NCBI GenBank assembly: GCA_934454145.1
Contig: CAKSFT010000003.1
Span: 205,445-269,444 of the forward strand
Direction of reading: 5' to 3'
Source: an uncultured Clostridia bacterium
Lineage (GTDB): Bacteria > Bacillota > Clostridia > UBA1381
Length of the DNA stretch: 64,000 nucleotides
Both the position numbers and the translations under genes were made by a program. The notes below the pieces were generated by a model that saw only the letters and a list, made by a program, of their open reading frames with translations, made no database searches and was not told where the DNA came from. Below, piece after piece: positions 8,558 to 17,522 of the stretch (positions are counted from its first letter, which is position 1; each line of letters opens with the position of its first letter).

Positions 8558-9931
8558 ATGCCAAGAAAGCAAACACGCGCAATTGCTGAACCAACCGAAG
8601 TTCAAACTCAGTCTGAGGAAATGAAGGATACTCAGGCTGCGGGCATCGACGAAGGAGAAATTTCTTCCCAGACCGATTCTGAGAACACAGAATTTCAAAG
8701 AATTCATGATGAAGACGGCGTCAATGTCGATGGAAGCAAAGCAATTTCTCAGACCGATCTTGAAAGCAGCGATAATTCGCCGCAGAATGCCGTCCCGGGT
8801 TCCGAAGGCACTGAAAATTCAGATGTTCTCCAAACTGACTCGGAAATCAACGCTGATTTTGAAGATCCTGCCCAGGGTAACATGTCATCCCATGAAAAAT
8901 CCGAAGAAATCAAGACTGAAAAAAATAATGAGGCTGAAAATCCCGCAGGTGAAACAGCTGAACCCCAGTCAGATAAATCGGATACAGATGACGCATCAAA
9001 GATTATTAAAAAAGCAAGCACGACGATAAAGCGTGCCAGGCGGACTCCTGTAATCGCTATTGATGAAAGGCTTATTGTTCAGACCGACGAGGAAAAGCTC
9101 AGAGATAACCTCATCGACCTTGTAGAGTCCTTGAAATCAAATGTATTGTTAAGCGGCACGGTCCAGGGTGTCGAACAATCGCCCAACAATCCATATTCTC
9201 TTGCAGTCATTTATCACGGTGAGTTCAAAATCTTAATTCCCGCAAACGAGTTTATGGAAGAACCCGATGATACTCATGACCAACCAAAAGAAACGGTTCT
9301 CAACTATATGATGACAAGACGAATGGGCGCTGAGGTCGATTATGTTATCAAGGGTATTGATGCAAATGCAAGAATTGCGGCTGCGAGCCGACTTGAAGCA
9401 ATGAGTATAAAACGCAGACAGTATTATTTTGCAACAGACCGTGACGGAAACAACATAATTCATTCAGGGATCAATGCTGAAGCCAGAGTTGTATCCGTCA
9501 TCCGTGCGGGAATATTTGTTGACCTTTTCGGTCTGGAAACATATATCCCGCTGAAAGAGCTGAGCTATCAGAGATTGCTTGATGCAGCATCACAGTTCCA
9601 AACCGGTCAGAGAATCCTTGTTAAGATCCTTGAGGTCGAACGGAAAAATCACGATGTTCGGGTTTTGGCTTCGGTAAAACAAGCAACGGAAAATCCGTAT
9701 GAAAAAGCCCTCAGAAAGTACAGTATCGGCAATAAATATGTCGGCACTGTCAGTCTGGTAGATACAAACGGTGTATTCGTAGCTTTGGACGGCGGAATTG
9801 ATTGCCTTTGTGCATACCCGAAAAGAGGCCGCCCTCCCAGAGGCGCGAGAGCAACGGTCCGTATTATCGGTATCAATTATGAGGCGAACAGAATTTGGGG
9901 CGCCATAACCCATATCTCTGCTCCAAGATGA
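8558..9931 (+). CDS. Multi-S1-domain RNA-binding protein carried by the ICE
   Basis: 457 residues behind a near-perfect AAAGGAGGT site. Residues 1-150 are disordered and acidic, rich in Glu, Ser and Gln, with repeated QTD(S/L/E) motifs. A basic stretch (IKRARRTPV) follows. Three OB/S1-like modules come next: ~190-290 (LSGTVQGVE, IPANEF), ~300-370 (EARVVSVIRAGIFVDLF, YIPLKEL) and ~385-455 (YVGTVSLVDTNGVFVALDGG). This resembles truncated ribosomal protein S1. It could modulate translation or stability of ICE transcripts. It has an independent ribosome site after a 69-nt gap with no clear terminator. Confidence 0.82.
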   Translation: MPRKQTRAIAEPTEVQTQSEEMKDTQAAGIDEGEISSQTDSENTEFQRIHDEDGVNVDGSKAISQTDLESSDNSPQNAVPGSEGTENSDVLQTDSEINADFEDPAQGNMSSHEKSEEIKTEKNNEAENPAGETAEPQSDKSDTDDASKIIKKASTTIKRARRTPVIAIDERLIVQTDEEKLRDNLIDLVESLKSNVLLSGTVQGVEQSPNNPYSLAVIYHGEFKILIPANEFMEEPDDTHDQPKETVLNYMMTRRMGAEVDYVIKGIDANARIAAASRLEAMSIKRRQYYFATDRDGNNIIHSGINAEARVVSVIRAGIFVDLFGLETYIPLKELSYQRLLDAASQFQTGQRILVKILEVERKNHDVRVLASVKQATENPYEKALRKYSIGNKYVGTVSLVDTNGVFVALDGGIDCLCAYPKRGRPPRGARATVRIIGINYEANRIWGAITHISAPR

Positions 9932-9960
9932 TTTTTAGTGGCAGAAAGGAGTGCGTGTAT

Positions 9961-10377
9961 ATGTCATTAAATGATGAACTCGGCACTAAAGAGCAAAAGA
10001 AACGAAAAGAAATCGCTGCTCATACAAGAGCAATGATACTTAATCAGTTAAATGTTCATGATGAAGATGAAAGTTCTATTATGACTGATTATAGAAATTA
10101 CTATTTGCAGATTTCTTTTTCGGAGCTGCATCCGCTGATGGTCTTTTGTCTTGCAAAAGGCCTTAAATCACCGAGTACAGCGAAGCAAAAGCAGATGACC
10201 AATGAATTGAACCTTAAAAGTATTCTCGGCAGCCACGCCATCAATGATGAAGTCGGCTGCTATTCTTATAGGGCAACTCATTGGCTTGATGAAGAACTTA
10301 CTCCATCGCGCTTTTTTGAAATTCTTAACCTCTGTATAGATGAAGCGGATAAGGGTTACTTCAAAATTGCGGGGTAA
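9961..10377 (+). CDS. Hypothetical protein, alpha-helical
   Basis: 138 residues from the ATG at 9961, which follows GAAAGGAG; the longer in-frame reading from 9895 overlaps the S1-domain gene and has no site. The sequence is mostly helical with Arg/Lys-rich segments (KEQKKRKEIAAHTRAM). I do not recognise a family. It is co-oriented and closely spaced with the genes around it. Confidence 0.6.
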   Translation: MSLNDELGTKEQKKRKEIAAHTRAMILNQLNVHDEDESSIMTDYRNYYLQISFSELHPLMVFCLAKGLKSPSTAKQKQMTNELNLKSILGSHAINDEVGCYSYRATHWLDEELTPSRFFEILNLCIDEADKGYFKIAG

Positions 10378-10400
10378 GCTGAAAGCGAGGTGAAAATAAA

Positions 10401-10577
10401 ATGGATGCAATAAATCTATCCGACAGTTTGCTTTGCCCGAAATGTCAGACCGGGCTTAACGCATTACTGTTAGATCCGCTTGAGCCTATGTGTCCGTATA
10501 TGAGCTGTCATAACGGAAATAGCTGCTCTCAGTTCAGACAAATCGTTGATAAGTCCGCCAAACACGGACTTAAATAA
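10401..10577 (+). CDS. 58-residue zinc-ribbon protein
   Basis: This small gene runs from the ATG at 10401 to the TAA at 10575-10577, with GCGAGGTGA just upstream. The product contains LLCPKC and, 19 residues on, MCPYMSC and a further Cys, giving two Cys pairs fit for one zinc ion. It lies in the 200-nt gap between two larger ICE genes, in the same direction. Conservation of the frame by Cys spacing and a proper ribosome site make it likely real. Function unknown; small zinc ribbons in mobile elements often bind nucleic acid or protein partners. Confidence 0.65.
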   Translation: MDAINLSDSLLCPKCQTGLNALLLDPLEPMCPYMSCHNGNSCSQFRQIVDKSAKHGLK

Positions 10578-10600
10578 AAATTTTTAGGAGGAATTTTCAA

Positions 10601-13600
10601 ATGAAAATCAAAGAAAATCTTAAAAAGATTGTATCTGCGGTATTAACCGCCTCAATGCTCATTGGTGTTTCGCCAATGATTACACCTATTACGACCTACG
10701 CGGCACAGTCGAATGATTATGTCGATCCTGCCGACAGTTGGCTGGAAACAAACAATCGTACAAACGAATTGGATGCCAATGCAACTGTAACTTCAGGAAC
10801 GCAGTGGTGTTTTGTGTGCAATAAGGAAACATTGTCAATATCATACCGTGTTCCCGAATACACAAGGACCGGCGAAACGGCGCTTAACCGAGGCGTAAGA
10901 TATTCGGACGGAACTTGTTTTGACGGTAAATCCCACGGAAATCTTGATGACGGCAGACCGGGAATTGACGCATATTACACCGGCTCGCACTGGACGAAGG
11001 CAATCTGTCAGATTTGCGGAACCTTAAACCCGTCCGACGGTGTGAACGATTATAACTTTAATCGCAATGTCTATTCACTCAATCCTTGCGACAATAACTT
11101 TTTCTTGGATTTTGACAATACCACATATACTCCATACAACAGCTCGTATCATACAACTTTGTTAAAAGCGGGCAGGTATTGTCAGTTTTGCAAAGGTACA
11201 AAAGCAAAGGCAACCTCTCAGCGAGAGTATCATGATTTTACAGAAACCATTGATGCACAGGTCGGAAATAACAGATTCTTCATATCCGAAAAATGCGATG
11301 ACTGTGATTATGAAACAAGTGAATATATAACTGCAAAATCAGTGATTTCATCATATTACGGAACTGTTGACAAAAAAGCACATACCGTAACAGTGGCAGA
11401 CTTGTCGGACAGCGGCGTGCATACAAGCATTCGATATGGTACTTCCGCAGGTAAATGTAACCTTACTTCTGCACCAAACTATACCGATGCCGGATATTAT
11501 CCGGTATACTATGAGATCAGTTATCGGTATGACAGCGAAACAATGGTTGAAAACGGTGTGAGCTATGTATGGCTTTTAGCCGATGACAGCGATAAGGACA
11601 ACAGCGGCGGAACGGTTATTATCCCACCCGAAAAGCACGAACACGATTACAGATATTTGGAAACCGTTGCTCCCTCTTGTGATAATCTCGGTTATGAAAG
11701 ATGGCAGTGCGACGGCTGTGGTAATCTTGACAAGAGAAATTACACAAAGGCAACCGGGCATAATTACAAGGCAATCACCATAAGAGAAACGACCTGCAAG
11801 CAGGGCGGCTTAAAACTCAATTTGTGTGATAAGTGCGGCAGCTTTTATGAGGAATCCACTCCCGTCGGCGAACACAAATACAAGACCGAAAAAGTCCAGC
11901 CGACTTGCAGAATGACAGGCTATACAAATCATACTTGTGAGATCTGCGGCAACTCATATATAACCGATATGACGCCGATTATTTCTCATTCCTATGAGCG
12001 TATTACAAAAGAGCCGACCTGTACTGATAAAGGCTATACAACATCGACTTGTACCATGTGTGGATTGAGTTATGTTTCGGACTATACAGATCCGACAGGT
12101 CATAATTGGGATGAGGGGTATTCTGTAACTTCATCTACCTGCACGGCGGACGGTGTGATTGAGTATCACTGCACCAATGCAGGCTGCAAAGAAAAAATGA
12201 TTAAGGCCGAATCTGCAACAGGACATACACCGGGCAAAGCAGCTACTTGCACAGAACCGCAAACTTGCGAAAAGTGCGGCACGGTGTTAGCACTCCCCAA
12301 AGGACACAGCTATTCCAAAAATGTTGTTATGCCTACTTGCACGGCTATGGGTTATACAGAATACAAATGCGATAACTGCGATGACAGCTATATTGGCGAT
12401 TACACCGATAAAGCAGAACACGATTACAAAAAGACCGTAACTGCTCCGAGTTGTACGGCTATGGGATACACAACATACACTTGTAAAAACTGTGATGATG
12501 AATTTATTTCAGACTACACGGAAAAGAAACCTCACAATTACAAAGCAGAAATCACAAAACCGACTTGTACGGAATTTGGGTTTACAACCTATACCTGTGC
12601 CGACTGCGGTGATACTTATGTTGCGGATTATACCGATAAAACAGAACATAATTATGACAAAAAGGTTATTCCGCCGACCTGTACCGAACACGGTTATACT
12701 GTTTACACTTGCCCCGACTGTGGCAAAGAGTATATCGGCGATTTAACCGACTGTGAAAAACACACCTATAAGAAAATCGTAGTTCCACCTACCTGCACAG
12801 AAATGGGATACACAATATACACCTGTGAAAGCTGCGGCGATAGCTATAAAGCTGATTATGTAGATAAGGCGGCACATGACTATAAAAAGACTGTAACTGC
12901 TCCGACTTGCACAGCCCTTGGTTATACAACATACGAGTGTAAAAACTGTGATTATAAATATATCAGCGATTACACCGATAAAATCAATCACAGTTATATT
13001 GCCGATGTAACTGCGCCTACTTGTACGGCTTCCGGATATACCGTCTACACTTGCGAAAACTGCGGTAAAACCTATACGGCGGACTACAAGGATATGACAG
13101 GCCATAAACCGTCAGAATGGATAATTGACGAAGCGGCTACCATTGAGCAGGCAGGCGAAAAGCACATTGAGTGCTTGACTTGCGGTGAGGTACTTTCAAG
13201 AACTGCTATTCCGCAGTTAATTGAAAAAGACCGTACCGATGAGGACGGTAATTCAAAAGTCGGAGATTTCTCTATCCTTGTAACCAACGCAAATGGCAAA
13301 CCGATTTTTGATAGTGAAATCAGCATTGACATAAATGATAATGTAACTATTAAATTGCCCAAAGACAGACTGCTCGACTACGAGGATCAGACAATAATCA
13401 CAGCAATTAACACAGATTCGCAGCAGCCGAAATCAGCGTTGCAGATTTTTGTCTATGATGAAAATAATAATGCGGTAACGGGAAAAACTGACGAAAACGG
13501 TCAGCTTAAAGTGCCGAACAACAAAACCTCTACCGGTGATAACAGCGGCACAGTCGGTAAAGATGACGAGGATAAGAAAAACACCTTTGTTGTTAAAGTA

Positions 13601-16093
13601 ACCGACAAAACGAATATCATTATTCCGAATTGCGAGGTCTACATCGGCGAGAGCAACAATATCGTTGTGGATTTGCCGGACGGCATTAAGCCGACAAGCG
13701 AATATCCCGTTATTATAACTGTTACCGACCAGCACGGACAGCCGCAGCAGGGGGTTACGGTAATTACATTAGGAGATGCGGACTACATTGAAAAAGGCAT
13801 AACTGATATGTTCGGAAAAATCACATTGCCGACAGCAAAGGACGGTTTTACGGATGACACCGGAAAAGTACGCATTGACGGAATGTATGTGTTTGTCAAT
13901 AACGAAAACGGAGCCATCGAAAACGCTTTTGTAAAACTGAATGATGACAGCACAATCTCGGTAACATTGCCGGACGGAACAAGTATTGACTATGCAAACC
14001 GTATTACAGTAACCGTAATCGACAAAGACGGAACTCCGCAGAAAGACATTTCCGTTACCGTTTCGGATAAGGCTGAAAAAAGCCTGACAGACAAAACGGA
14101 CGAAAACGGAAAAATGGTTGTTCCGCCTTTGAACGAAGACATTACTGATGGAAACGGCGTCGGCAAGGTCAACGGGTATAATGTTGTTGTAACCGATGAA
14201 AAAGCACCGATCGCCAATGTGTTCATTACAATTTCGGAGGACGGCAGATTATCTGTTAAGCTTCCCGAAACAAACAAGATTGACATTGAAAACAGAATCA
14301 GCGTTGTTGTAACCGACAGCGAGGATAAGCCTATTAAGGGTATGACTGTTGCAATCACTGAAACCGCAGCCGAGGGCGAAGCAAAAACGGCGGTTGATGT
14401 TACAGATGAAAACGGAAAAGTTACGGTTCCGCCCACAACAATTGACTATACCGATATTAACGGTACGGCAAATGTCAAAGACTATACCGTAATCGTTGAG
14501 GATACAAAGTCAAAAATTGAAAAGGCATTTGTAACGCTTAACGAAGACGGCACGATCTCGGTATTGCTTCCCGAAAACCTGAAAATTGAGCATAGCAACA
14601 GAATTACCGTAACAGTGCTTGATAAGGACGGCAATGGCGTGAAGAATATTTCTGTAACCGTAAAAGAAAATATTCCCGAAACATCGGAAACTGAAACCGA
14701 AAATAAGGTTGAAGCTAAAATTGCAGTCGGTGTTACGGATAAAGACGGCAAGGTCATTGTTCCTCCTGCAAGCGAAGGTATAACCGACAAGGACGGAAAG
14801 ACCGACATTTCCGAAACTATACCGGGCAAAGATACCGACGGCGACGGTAAGGACGACACAGAAGAAACAAAAACGGAATACAACATCACCGTTGAGGACA
14901 CGCAGGGCAAAATCGAAAATGCGTATATCGAAATAAAGGACGGCAAAATCACCGTTACACTTCCCGATGGTAAGACTTTGACTACCTCAAATCAGACAAC
15001 AGTAACCGTTACCGACAAAGAAAATAAGGCTGTAAAAGGTGTATCGGTTACAATTAAGGATAAGACAACAGAAAAGACAGCAACTACTGACGCAAACGGT
15101 AAGGTTACACTTCCGGTGAAATCGTCAGGCGGTGGCTCATCCTCCGGTGGCGGCGGTGGTCGTGGAGGCAGCAGCGGTGGCAGCTATATCAGCTCTAATG
15201 TAACAAACATTACCGTAACCGACAAAAACGGCAAAAATGTATCTGTCTCCAAGTCAACCGACAAGGATGGAAACATGACATTGACATTGCCCAATGGTGC
15301 GGATCTCACAGGTGACAATTACTACACAATCAAGGTCACTGACGGCAAGGGCAATGCAAAAGCTGATGTTTCAATCGTTTTGAAAGACAAAAAGAATAAT
15401 TCAGCAAATGGCACAACGGATAAAAACGGTATGCTGATTCTTCCCGGAAGCAAACACAAGGCATATATTATGGGATATCCGGATGGTTCATTCAGACCTG
15501 ACGGCGATATGTCCCGTGCTGAAGCTGCGGCAATCTTTGCACGTCTTATCGCAGATAAGAAAAATGAGTCTGTAAAAGGGACGCCTTCATTTAAGGATAC
15601 ACCAAACAACGAATGGTATTCTGCTTTTGTTGGTTATCTTGAAAAATATAATATCATAAGCGGATATGAAGACGGCACATTCCGTCCGGATGAATCAATT
15701 ACCCGAGCAGAATTCGTTACAATCGCAGTTCGCTATTATTCGTTATTTAATGAGGTAAAATCAGTATCGAACACAACAAAATACAATGACCTTTCAAATA
15801 ACTACTGGGCAATTAAGAATATAAGCTATGCGACAAGTGAGAAATGGCTCAATGGCTATTCCGATGGATCTTTCAGACCTGATATTGTCGTTACACGAGC
15901 TGAAGTTGTGACGATTATTAACCGTGCAACGGGACGCAATGCCGATACAGAATTTATCAACAAAAATCTGACTGTTCTCAACAGATTTACAGATGTTAAG
16001 AACAATTCTCACTGGGCAGCATATGACATTTTTGAAGCATCAAATGATCATACCGGAATAACTAACGGTTCAAACGAAATCTGGAGCAAATAA
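10601..16093 (+). CDS. Giant SLH-anchored surface protein with Cys/His repeats, carried by the ICE
   Basis: 1830 residues behind TTAGGAGGAATT. The signal peptide is residues 1-35 (cleavage near TYAA). Residues ~36-345 are Cys-containing. Residues ~348-873 hold about 14 repeats of ~38 residues of the form H-x-Y...PTCT-x-x-GYT-x-YTC-x-x-C...DYTD. Residues ~885-1500 are a run of beta-rich repeats with recurring DENGKVTVPP-type turns, resembling Ig-like/CnaB surface modules. A Gly/Ser linker at ~1507-1530 and a further beta unit follow. Three SLH domains close the protein (GYPDGSFRPDG, GYEDGTFRPDE, GYSDGSFRPDI), which normally bind pyruvylated secondary wall polymer. As part of an ICE it may act in mating-pair adhesion or surface exclusion. 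That is inference. Confidence 0.88.
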   Translation: MKIKENLKKIVSAVLTASMLIGVSPMITPITTYAAQSNDYVDPADSWLETNNRTNELDANATVTSGTQWCFVCNKETLSISYRVPEYTRTGETALNRGVRYSDGTCFDGKSHGNLDDGRPGIDAYYTGSHWTKAICQICGTLNPSDGVNDYNFNRNVYSLNPCDNNFFLDFDNTTYTPYNSSYHTTLLKAGRYCQFCKGTKAKATSQREYHDFTETIDAQVGNNRFFISEKCDDCDYETSEYITAKSVISSYYGTVDKKAHTVTVADLSDSGVHTSIRYGTSAGKCNLTSAPNYTDAGYYPVYYEISYRYDSETMVENGVSYVWLLADDSDKDNSGGTVIIPPEKHEHDYRYLETVAPSCDNLGYERWQCDGCGNLDKRNYTKATGHNYKAITIRETTCKQGGLKLNLCDKCGSFYEESTPVGEHKYKTEKVQPTCRMTGYTNHTCEICGNSYITDMTPIISHSYERITKEPTCTDKGYTTSTCTMCGLSYVSDYTDPTGHNWDEGYSVTSSTCTADGVIEYHCTNAGCKEKMIKAESATGHTPGKAATCTEPQTCEKCGTVLALPKGHSYSKNVVMPTCTAMGYTEYKCDNCDDSYIGDYTDKAEHDYKKTVTAPSCTAMGYTTYTCKNCDDEFISDYTEKKPHNYKAEITKPTCTEFGFTTYTCADCGDTYVADYTDKTEHNYDKKVIPPTCTEHGYTVYTCPDCGKEYIGDLTDCEKHTYKKIVVPPTCTEMGYTIYTCESCGDSYKADYVDKAAHDYKKTVTAPTCTALGYTTYECKNCDYKYISDYTDKINHSYIADVTAPTCTASGYTVYTCENCGKTYTADYKDMTGHKPSEWIIDEAATIEQAGEKHIECLTCGEVLSRTAIPQLIEKDRTDEDGNSKVGDFSILVTNANGKPIFDSEISIDINDNVTIKLPKDRLLDYEDQTIITAINTDSQQPKSALQIFVYDENNNAVTGKTDENGQLKVPNNKTSTGDNSGTVGKDDEDKKNTFVVKVTDKTNIIIPNCEVYIGESNNIVVDLPDGIKPTSEYPVIITVTDQHGQPQQGVTVITLGDADYIEKGITDMFGKITLPTAKDGFTDDTGKVRIDGMYVFVNNENGAIENAFVKLNDDSTISVTLPDGTSIDYANRITVTVIDKDGTPQKDISVTVSDKAEKSLTDKTDENGKMVVPPLNEDITDGNGVGKVNGYNVVVTDEKAPIANVFITISEDGRLSVKLPETNKIDIENRISVVVTDSEDKPIKGMTVAITETAAEGEAKTAVDVTDENGKVTVPPTTIDYTDINGTANVKDYTVIVEDTKSKIEKAFVTLNEDGTISVLLPENLKIEHSNRITVTVLDKDGNGVKNISVTVKENIPETSETETENKVEAKIAVGVTDKDGKVIVPPASEGITDKDGKTDISETIPGKDTDGDGKDDTEETKTEYNITVEDTQGKIENAYIEIKDGKITVTLPDGKTLTTSNQTTVTVTDKENKAVKGVSVTIKDKTTEKTATTDANGKVTLPVKSSGGGSSSGGGGGRGGSSGGSYISSNVTNITVTDKNGKNVSVSKSTDKDGNMTLTLPNGADLTGDNYYTIKVTDGKGNAKADVSIVLKDKKNNSANGTTDKNGMLILPGSKHKAYIMGYPDGSFRPDGDMSRAEAAAIFARLIADKKNESVKGTPSFKDTPNNEWYSAFVGYLEKYNIISGYEDGTFRPDESITRAEFVTIAVRYYSLFNEVKSVSNTTKYNDLSNNYWAIKNISYATSEKWLNGYSDGSFRPDIVVTRAEVVTIINRATGRNADTEFINKNLTVLNRFTDVKNNSHWAAYDIFEASNDHTGITNGSNEIWSK
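11642..13219 (+). repeat. Array of ~14 coding repeats of 38 codons (Cys-Cys-x-x-Cys-His modules)
   Basis: Each unit encodes His-x-Tyr, a PTCT turn, a GYTTYTC-x-x-C knuckle and a DYTD loop. The best-conserved copies lie between ~12300 and 13100. Copies 5, 6 and 14 have diverged or changed length. Three Cys and one His recur at fixed positions, C-x9/10-C-x2-C-x~13-H. The spacing fits metal binding or regular disulfides. Sequence drift between copies argues against very recent expansion. Confidence 0.85.
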
Positions 16094-16098
16094 ATTGG

Positions 16099-16130
16099 TA
16101 TGAGGGAGTCGCGCAATCGGCTCCCTCATT
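16099..16130 (+). other. Intergenic stem-loop
   Basis: TGAGGGAG at 16101-16108 pairs with CTCCCTCA at 16121-16128, extended inward by three pairs including one G-T. No T-tract follows, so it is more likely an mRNA-stability or processing hairpin between the surface protein and the next gene than a full intrinsic terminator. Confidence 0.6.
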
Positions 16131-16146
16131 ACAGAAAGGAAAAACC

Positions 16147-16662
16147 ATGAGAAATATAATAAACAGATTAATGCTAACATTGCTTATACTGACTTGCATC
16201 GGCAGTGTTGCCATCCCGGTGTATGCGGACACGGACGGTACGGAGTTACAGGTTGTCGAGCCGCAGAAACTGGAAATACAGCTTGGTCAAAGCTGGGCCG
16301 GCGTAGAGTTTACATTAAAAACTGATGCCGGTATGTACCCGAACGCAATTCCTGTTGATGAAACCGGTGTACTGAAATTAGAAATCGGCGGCAGCAAAAG
16401 TTATGTTCTTTCATGCTTACAGTCATCTATTGATATTCCCGATCCGGATAACAATACCCCTGCCACACTGATGACTTTAACGCGCGATAAGCAAAACGCT
16501 GCTGCTGAGGAAAAAGACGCCAAACAGTCTGAGACGATTCCGGTAACACAGATAGTTTTTCTTGCAGTTGGAATCGTACTTGCGATAAGCGCTTTGGTGG
16601 CTATTCATATTACCTCAAAACGCCATAGCTCAGATGACGACGACGAAGATGATGATGAATAA
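16147..16662 (+). CDS. Secreted protein with C-terminal membrane anchor and acidic tail
   Basis: 171 residues with an AGAAAGGAAA site. A signal peptide (1-27, ending VYAD) is followed by a small beta-rich extracellular domain (~28-120) and one C-terminal membrane helix (~136-158, TQIVFLAVGIVLAISALVAI). The cytosolic tail is a run of Asp/Glu. It lies 53 nt after the giant SLH protein and may be its membrane partner. The domain is not one I recognise; the topology is clear. Confidence 0.65.
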   Translation: MRNIINRLMLTLLILTCIGSVAIPVYADTDGTELQVVEPQKLEIQLGQSWAGVEFTLKTDAGMYPNAIPVDETGVLKLEIGGSKSYVLSCLQSSIDIPDPDNNTPATLMTLTRDKQNAAAEEKDAKQSETIPVTQIVFLAVGIVLAISALVAIHITSKRHSSDDDDEDDDE

Positions 16663-16745
16663 TCTCTCAGACTGAAATAAAAAAGCAAAAATATTACTTA
16701 TAGTAATATTTGATAAAATAATTAAAATAAATATTACTATAAGGG

Positions 16746-16774
16746 TTGACAATGGGGCTATTCTGTGGTATACT
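16746..16774 (+). promoter_or_regulatory. Strong sigma-A promoter
   Basis: TTGACA at 16746-16751, a 17-nt spacer and TATACT at 16769-16774. Transcription should begin near 16781. It is the best promoter in the ICE part of the window and drives the structured leader or ncRNA below. Confidence 0.85.
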
Positions 16775-16780
16775 ATAACC

Positions 16781-17018
16781 GTGGCAGGGGTTTGTATCCA
16801 GGCTTTCGGTTCTTCGGGAGATTCCCGGAGGCAGACTTAGATATAAGGAACCGTTACGGAGAAGCATAGTGAGCAATCCATAATGATACAGCCCCTAACA
16901 ATTGAATATGTAGCCGAAAGGCTGCTTAAATACTTACAGAGTCAAACGCCGAGTGAGACACCAATATATCGGCACTTTGATTCTGTATGCCTATTTTTGC
17001 AGACTTTCGGCTTTTTTT
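16781..17018 (+). ncRNA. Structured RNA of about 235 nt (ncRNA or attenuating leader), unidentified
   Basis: Between the promoter and the zinc-ribbon gene is a region with extensive pairing and no convincing ORF. The 5' domain is closed by 16787-16798 with 16885-16895 (GGGG/CCCC and TGTATC/GATACA). Inside are CGGTTC/GAACCG (16807-16812 with 16848-16853) and a GC-rich hairpin (16813-16829). The 3' domain is a long rod: 16912-16925 pairs with 16999-17012 at 13 of 14 positions, and inner arms at 16935-16952 and 16969-16987 pair also. A local AGCC-GAAA-GGCT tetraloop hairpin (16912-16923) would compete with the terminator stem. I could not match it to 6S RNA or to riboswitch consensus sequences I know. 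Confidence 0.65.
16912..17018 (+). terminator. Intrinsic terminator at the end of the structured RNA
   Basis: The 14-position stem (16912-16925/16999-17012, AGCCGAAAG with CTTTCGGCT, one mismatch) is followed directly by seven T. The apical part is a long imperfect hairpin. The stem can be replaced by a short local tetraloop hairpin, which would allow read-through into the gene at 17064. Confidence 0.7.
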
Positions 17019-17063
17019 ATTGCATATCAGGACCAAAACATTTAATGATTGGAGGAAAACAAC

Positions 17064-17522
17064 ATGAAGAAAAAAAGAAAGGGAATCACCGGCGGCATTC
17101 ACCGATGCCCGTATTGCGGTAGTCCTGTTACCTACCGAAGTGCTGATGGGATCTATAAAGATAACAGCCGCGGAACAATGCTCTATGTATGTTCACATTA
17201 CCCGGAATGCGACGCATATGTGCGCGTTCATACAGGAACAAATATTCCGGTGGGAACAATGGCGGACCGAAAGCTTCGCAAGCTCAGAAATGAGGCACAC
17301 AAACATTTTTCAAAACTGATCCGCGATGACTATATGACTAAGCAGGAGGCATATCAGTGGCTGGCCGGTTTGCTCGGCGCACCACAGCGGGAAGCTCATA
17401 TCGGATATTTGAGTGAGTATTATTGCAATATTGTCATTGAGGAAAGCAAAAAGGAATATGAACGCTATTTAAGAAAAAAGCGTGAAAGAAAAAATTTTGA
17501 AAGGAGCGCGTTGGCATCATGA
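17064..17522 (+). CDS. Zinc-finger protein (DUF3268-like)
   Basis: 152 residues from the ATG at 17064, preceded by TTGGAGG. The N-terminal half has HRCPYCGSPVTYRS and, after ~30 residues, YVCSHYPECDAYVRVH, giving a four-Cys zinc ribbon like topoisomerase C-terminal fingers. The C-terminal half is helical and ends in a highly charged coil (KKEYERYLRKKRERK). Such proteins are common in clostridial ICEs, usually named DUF3268. It overlaps the sigma-factor gene by four bases, forming a three-gene unit with the sigma factor and signal peptidase. Confidence 0.78.
   Translation: MKKKRKGITGGIHRCPYCGSPVTYRSADGIYKDNSRGTMLYVCSHYPECDAYVRVHTGTNIPVGTMADRKLRKLRNEAHKHFSKLIRDDYMTKQEAYQWLAGLLGAPQREAHIGYLSEYYCNIVIEESKKEYERYLRKKRERKNFERSALAS

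Noticed and set aside
11642..13219. CRISPR-like array
   Set aside because: The period of ~114 bp is codon-based and the repeats encode a conserved peptide; there are no spacers or cas genes.
16781..17018. 6S RNA, T-box or a known riboswitch
   Set aside because: The 5' and 3' ends do not pair with each other as in 6S RNA, and I found no T-box sequence, cobalamin box, SAM, THF or c-di-GMP consensus.
16883..17122. 79-residue reading frame over the structured RNA
   Set aside because: It has no ribosome site, shows no protein-like pattern and overlaps the terminator and the real start at 17064.
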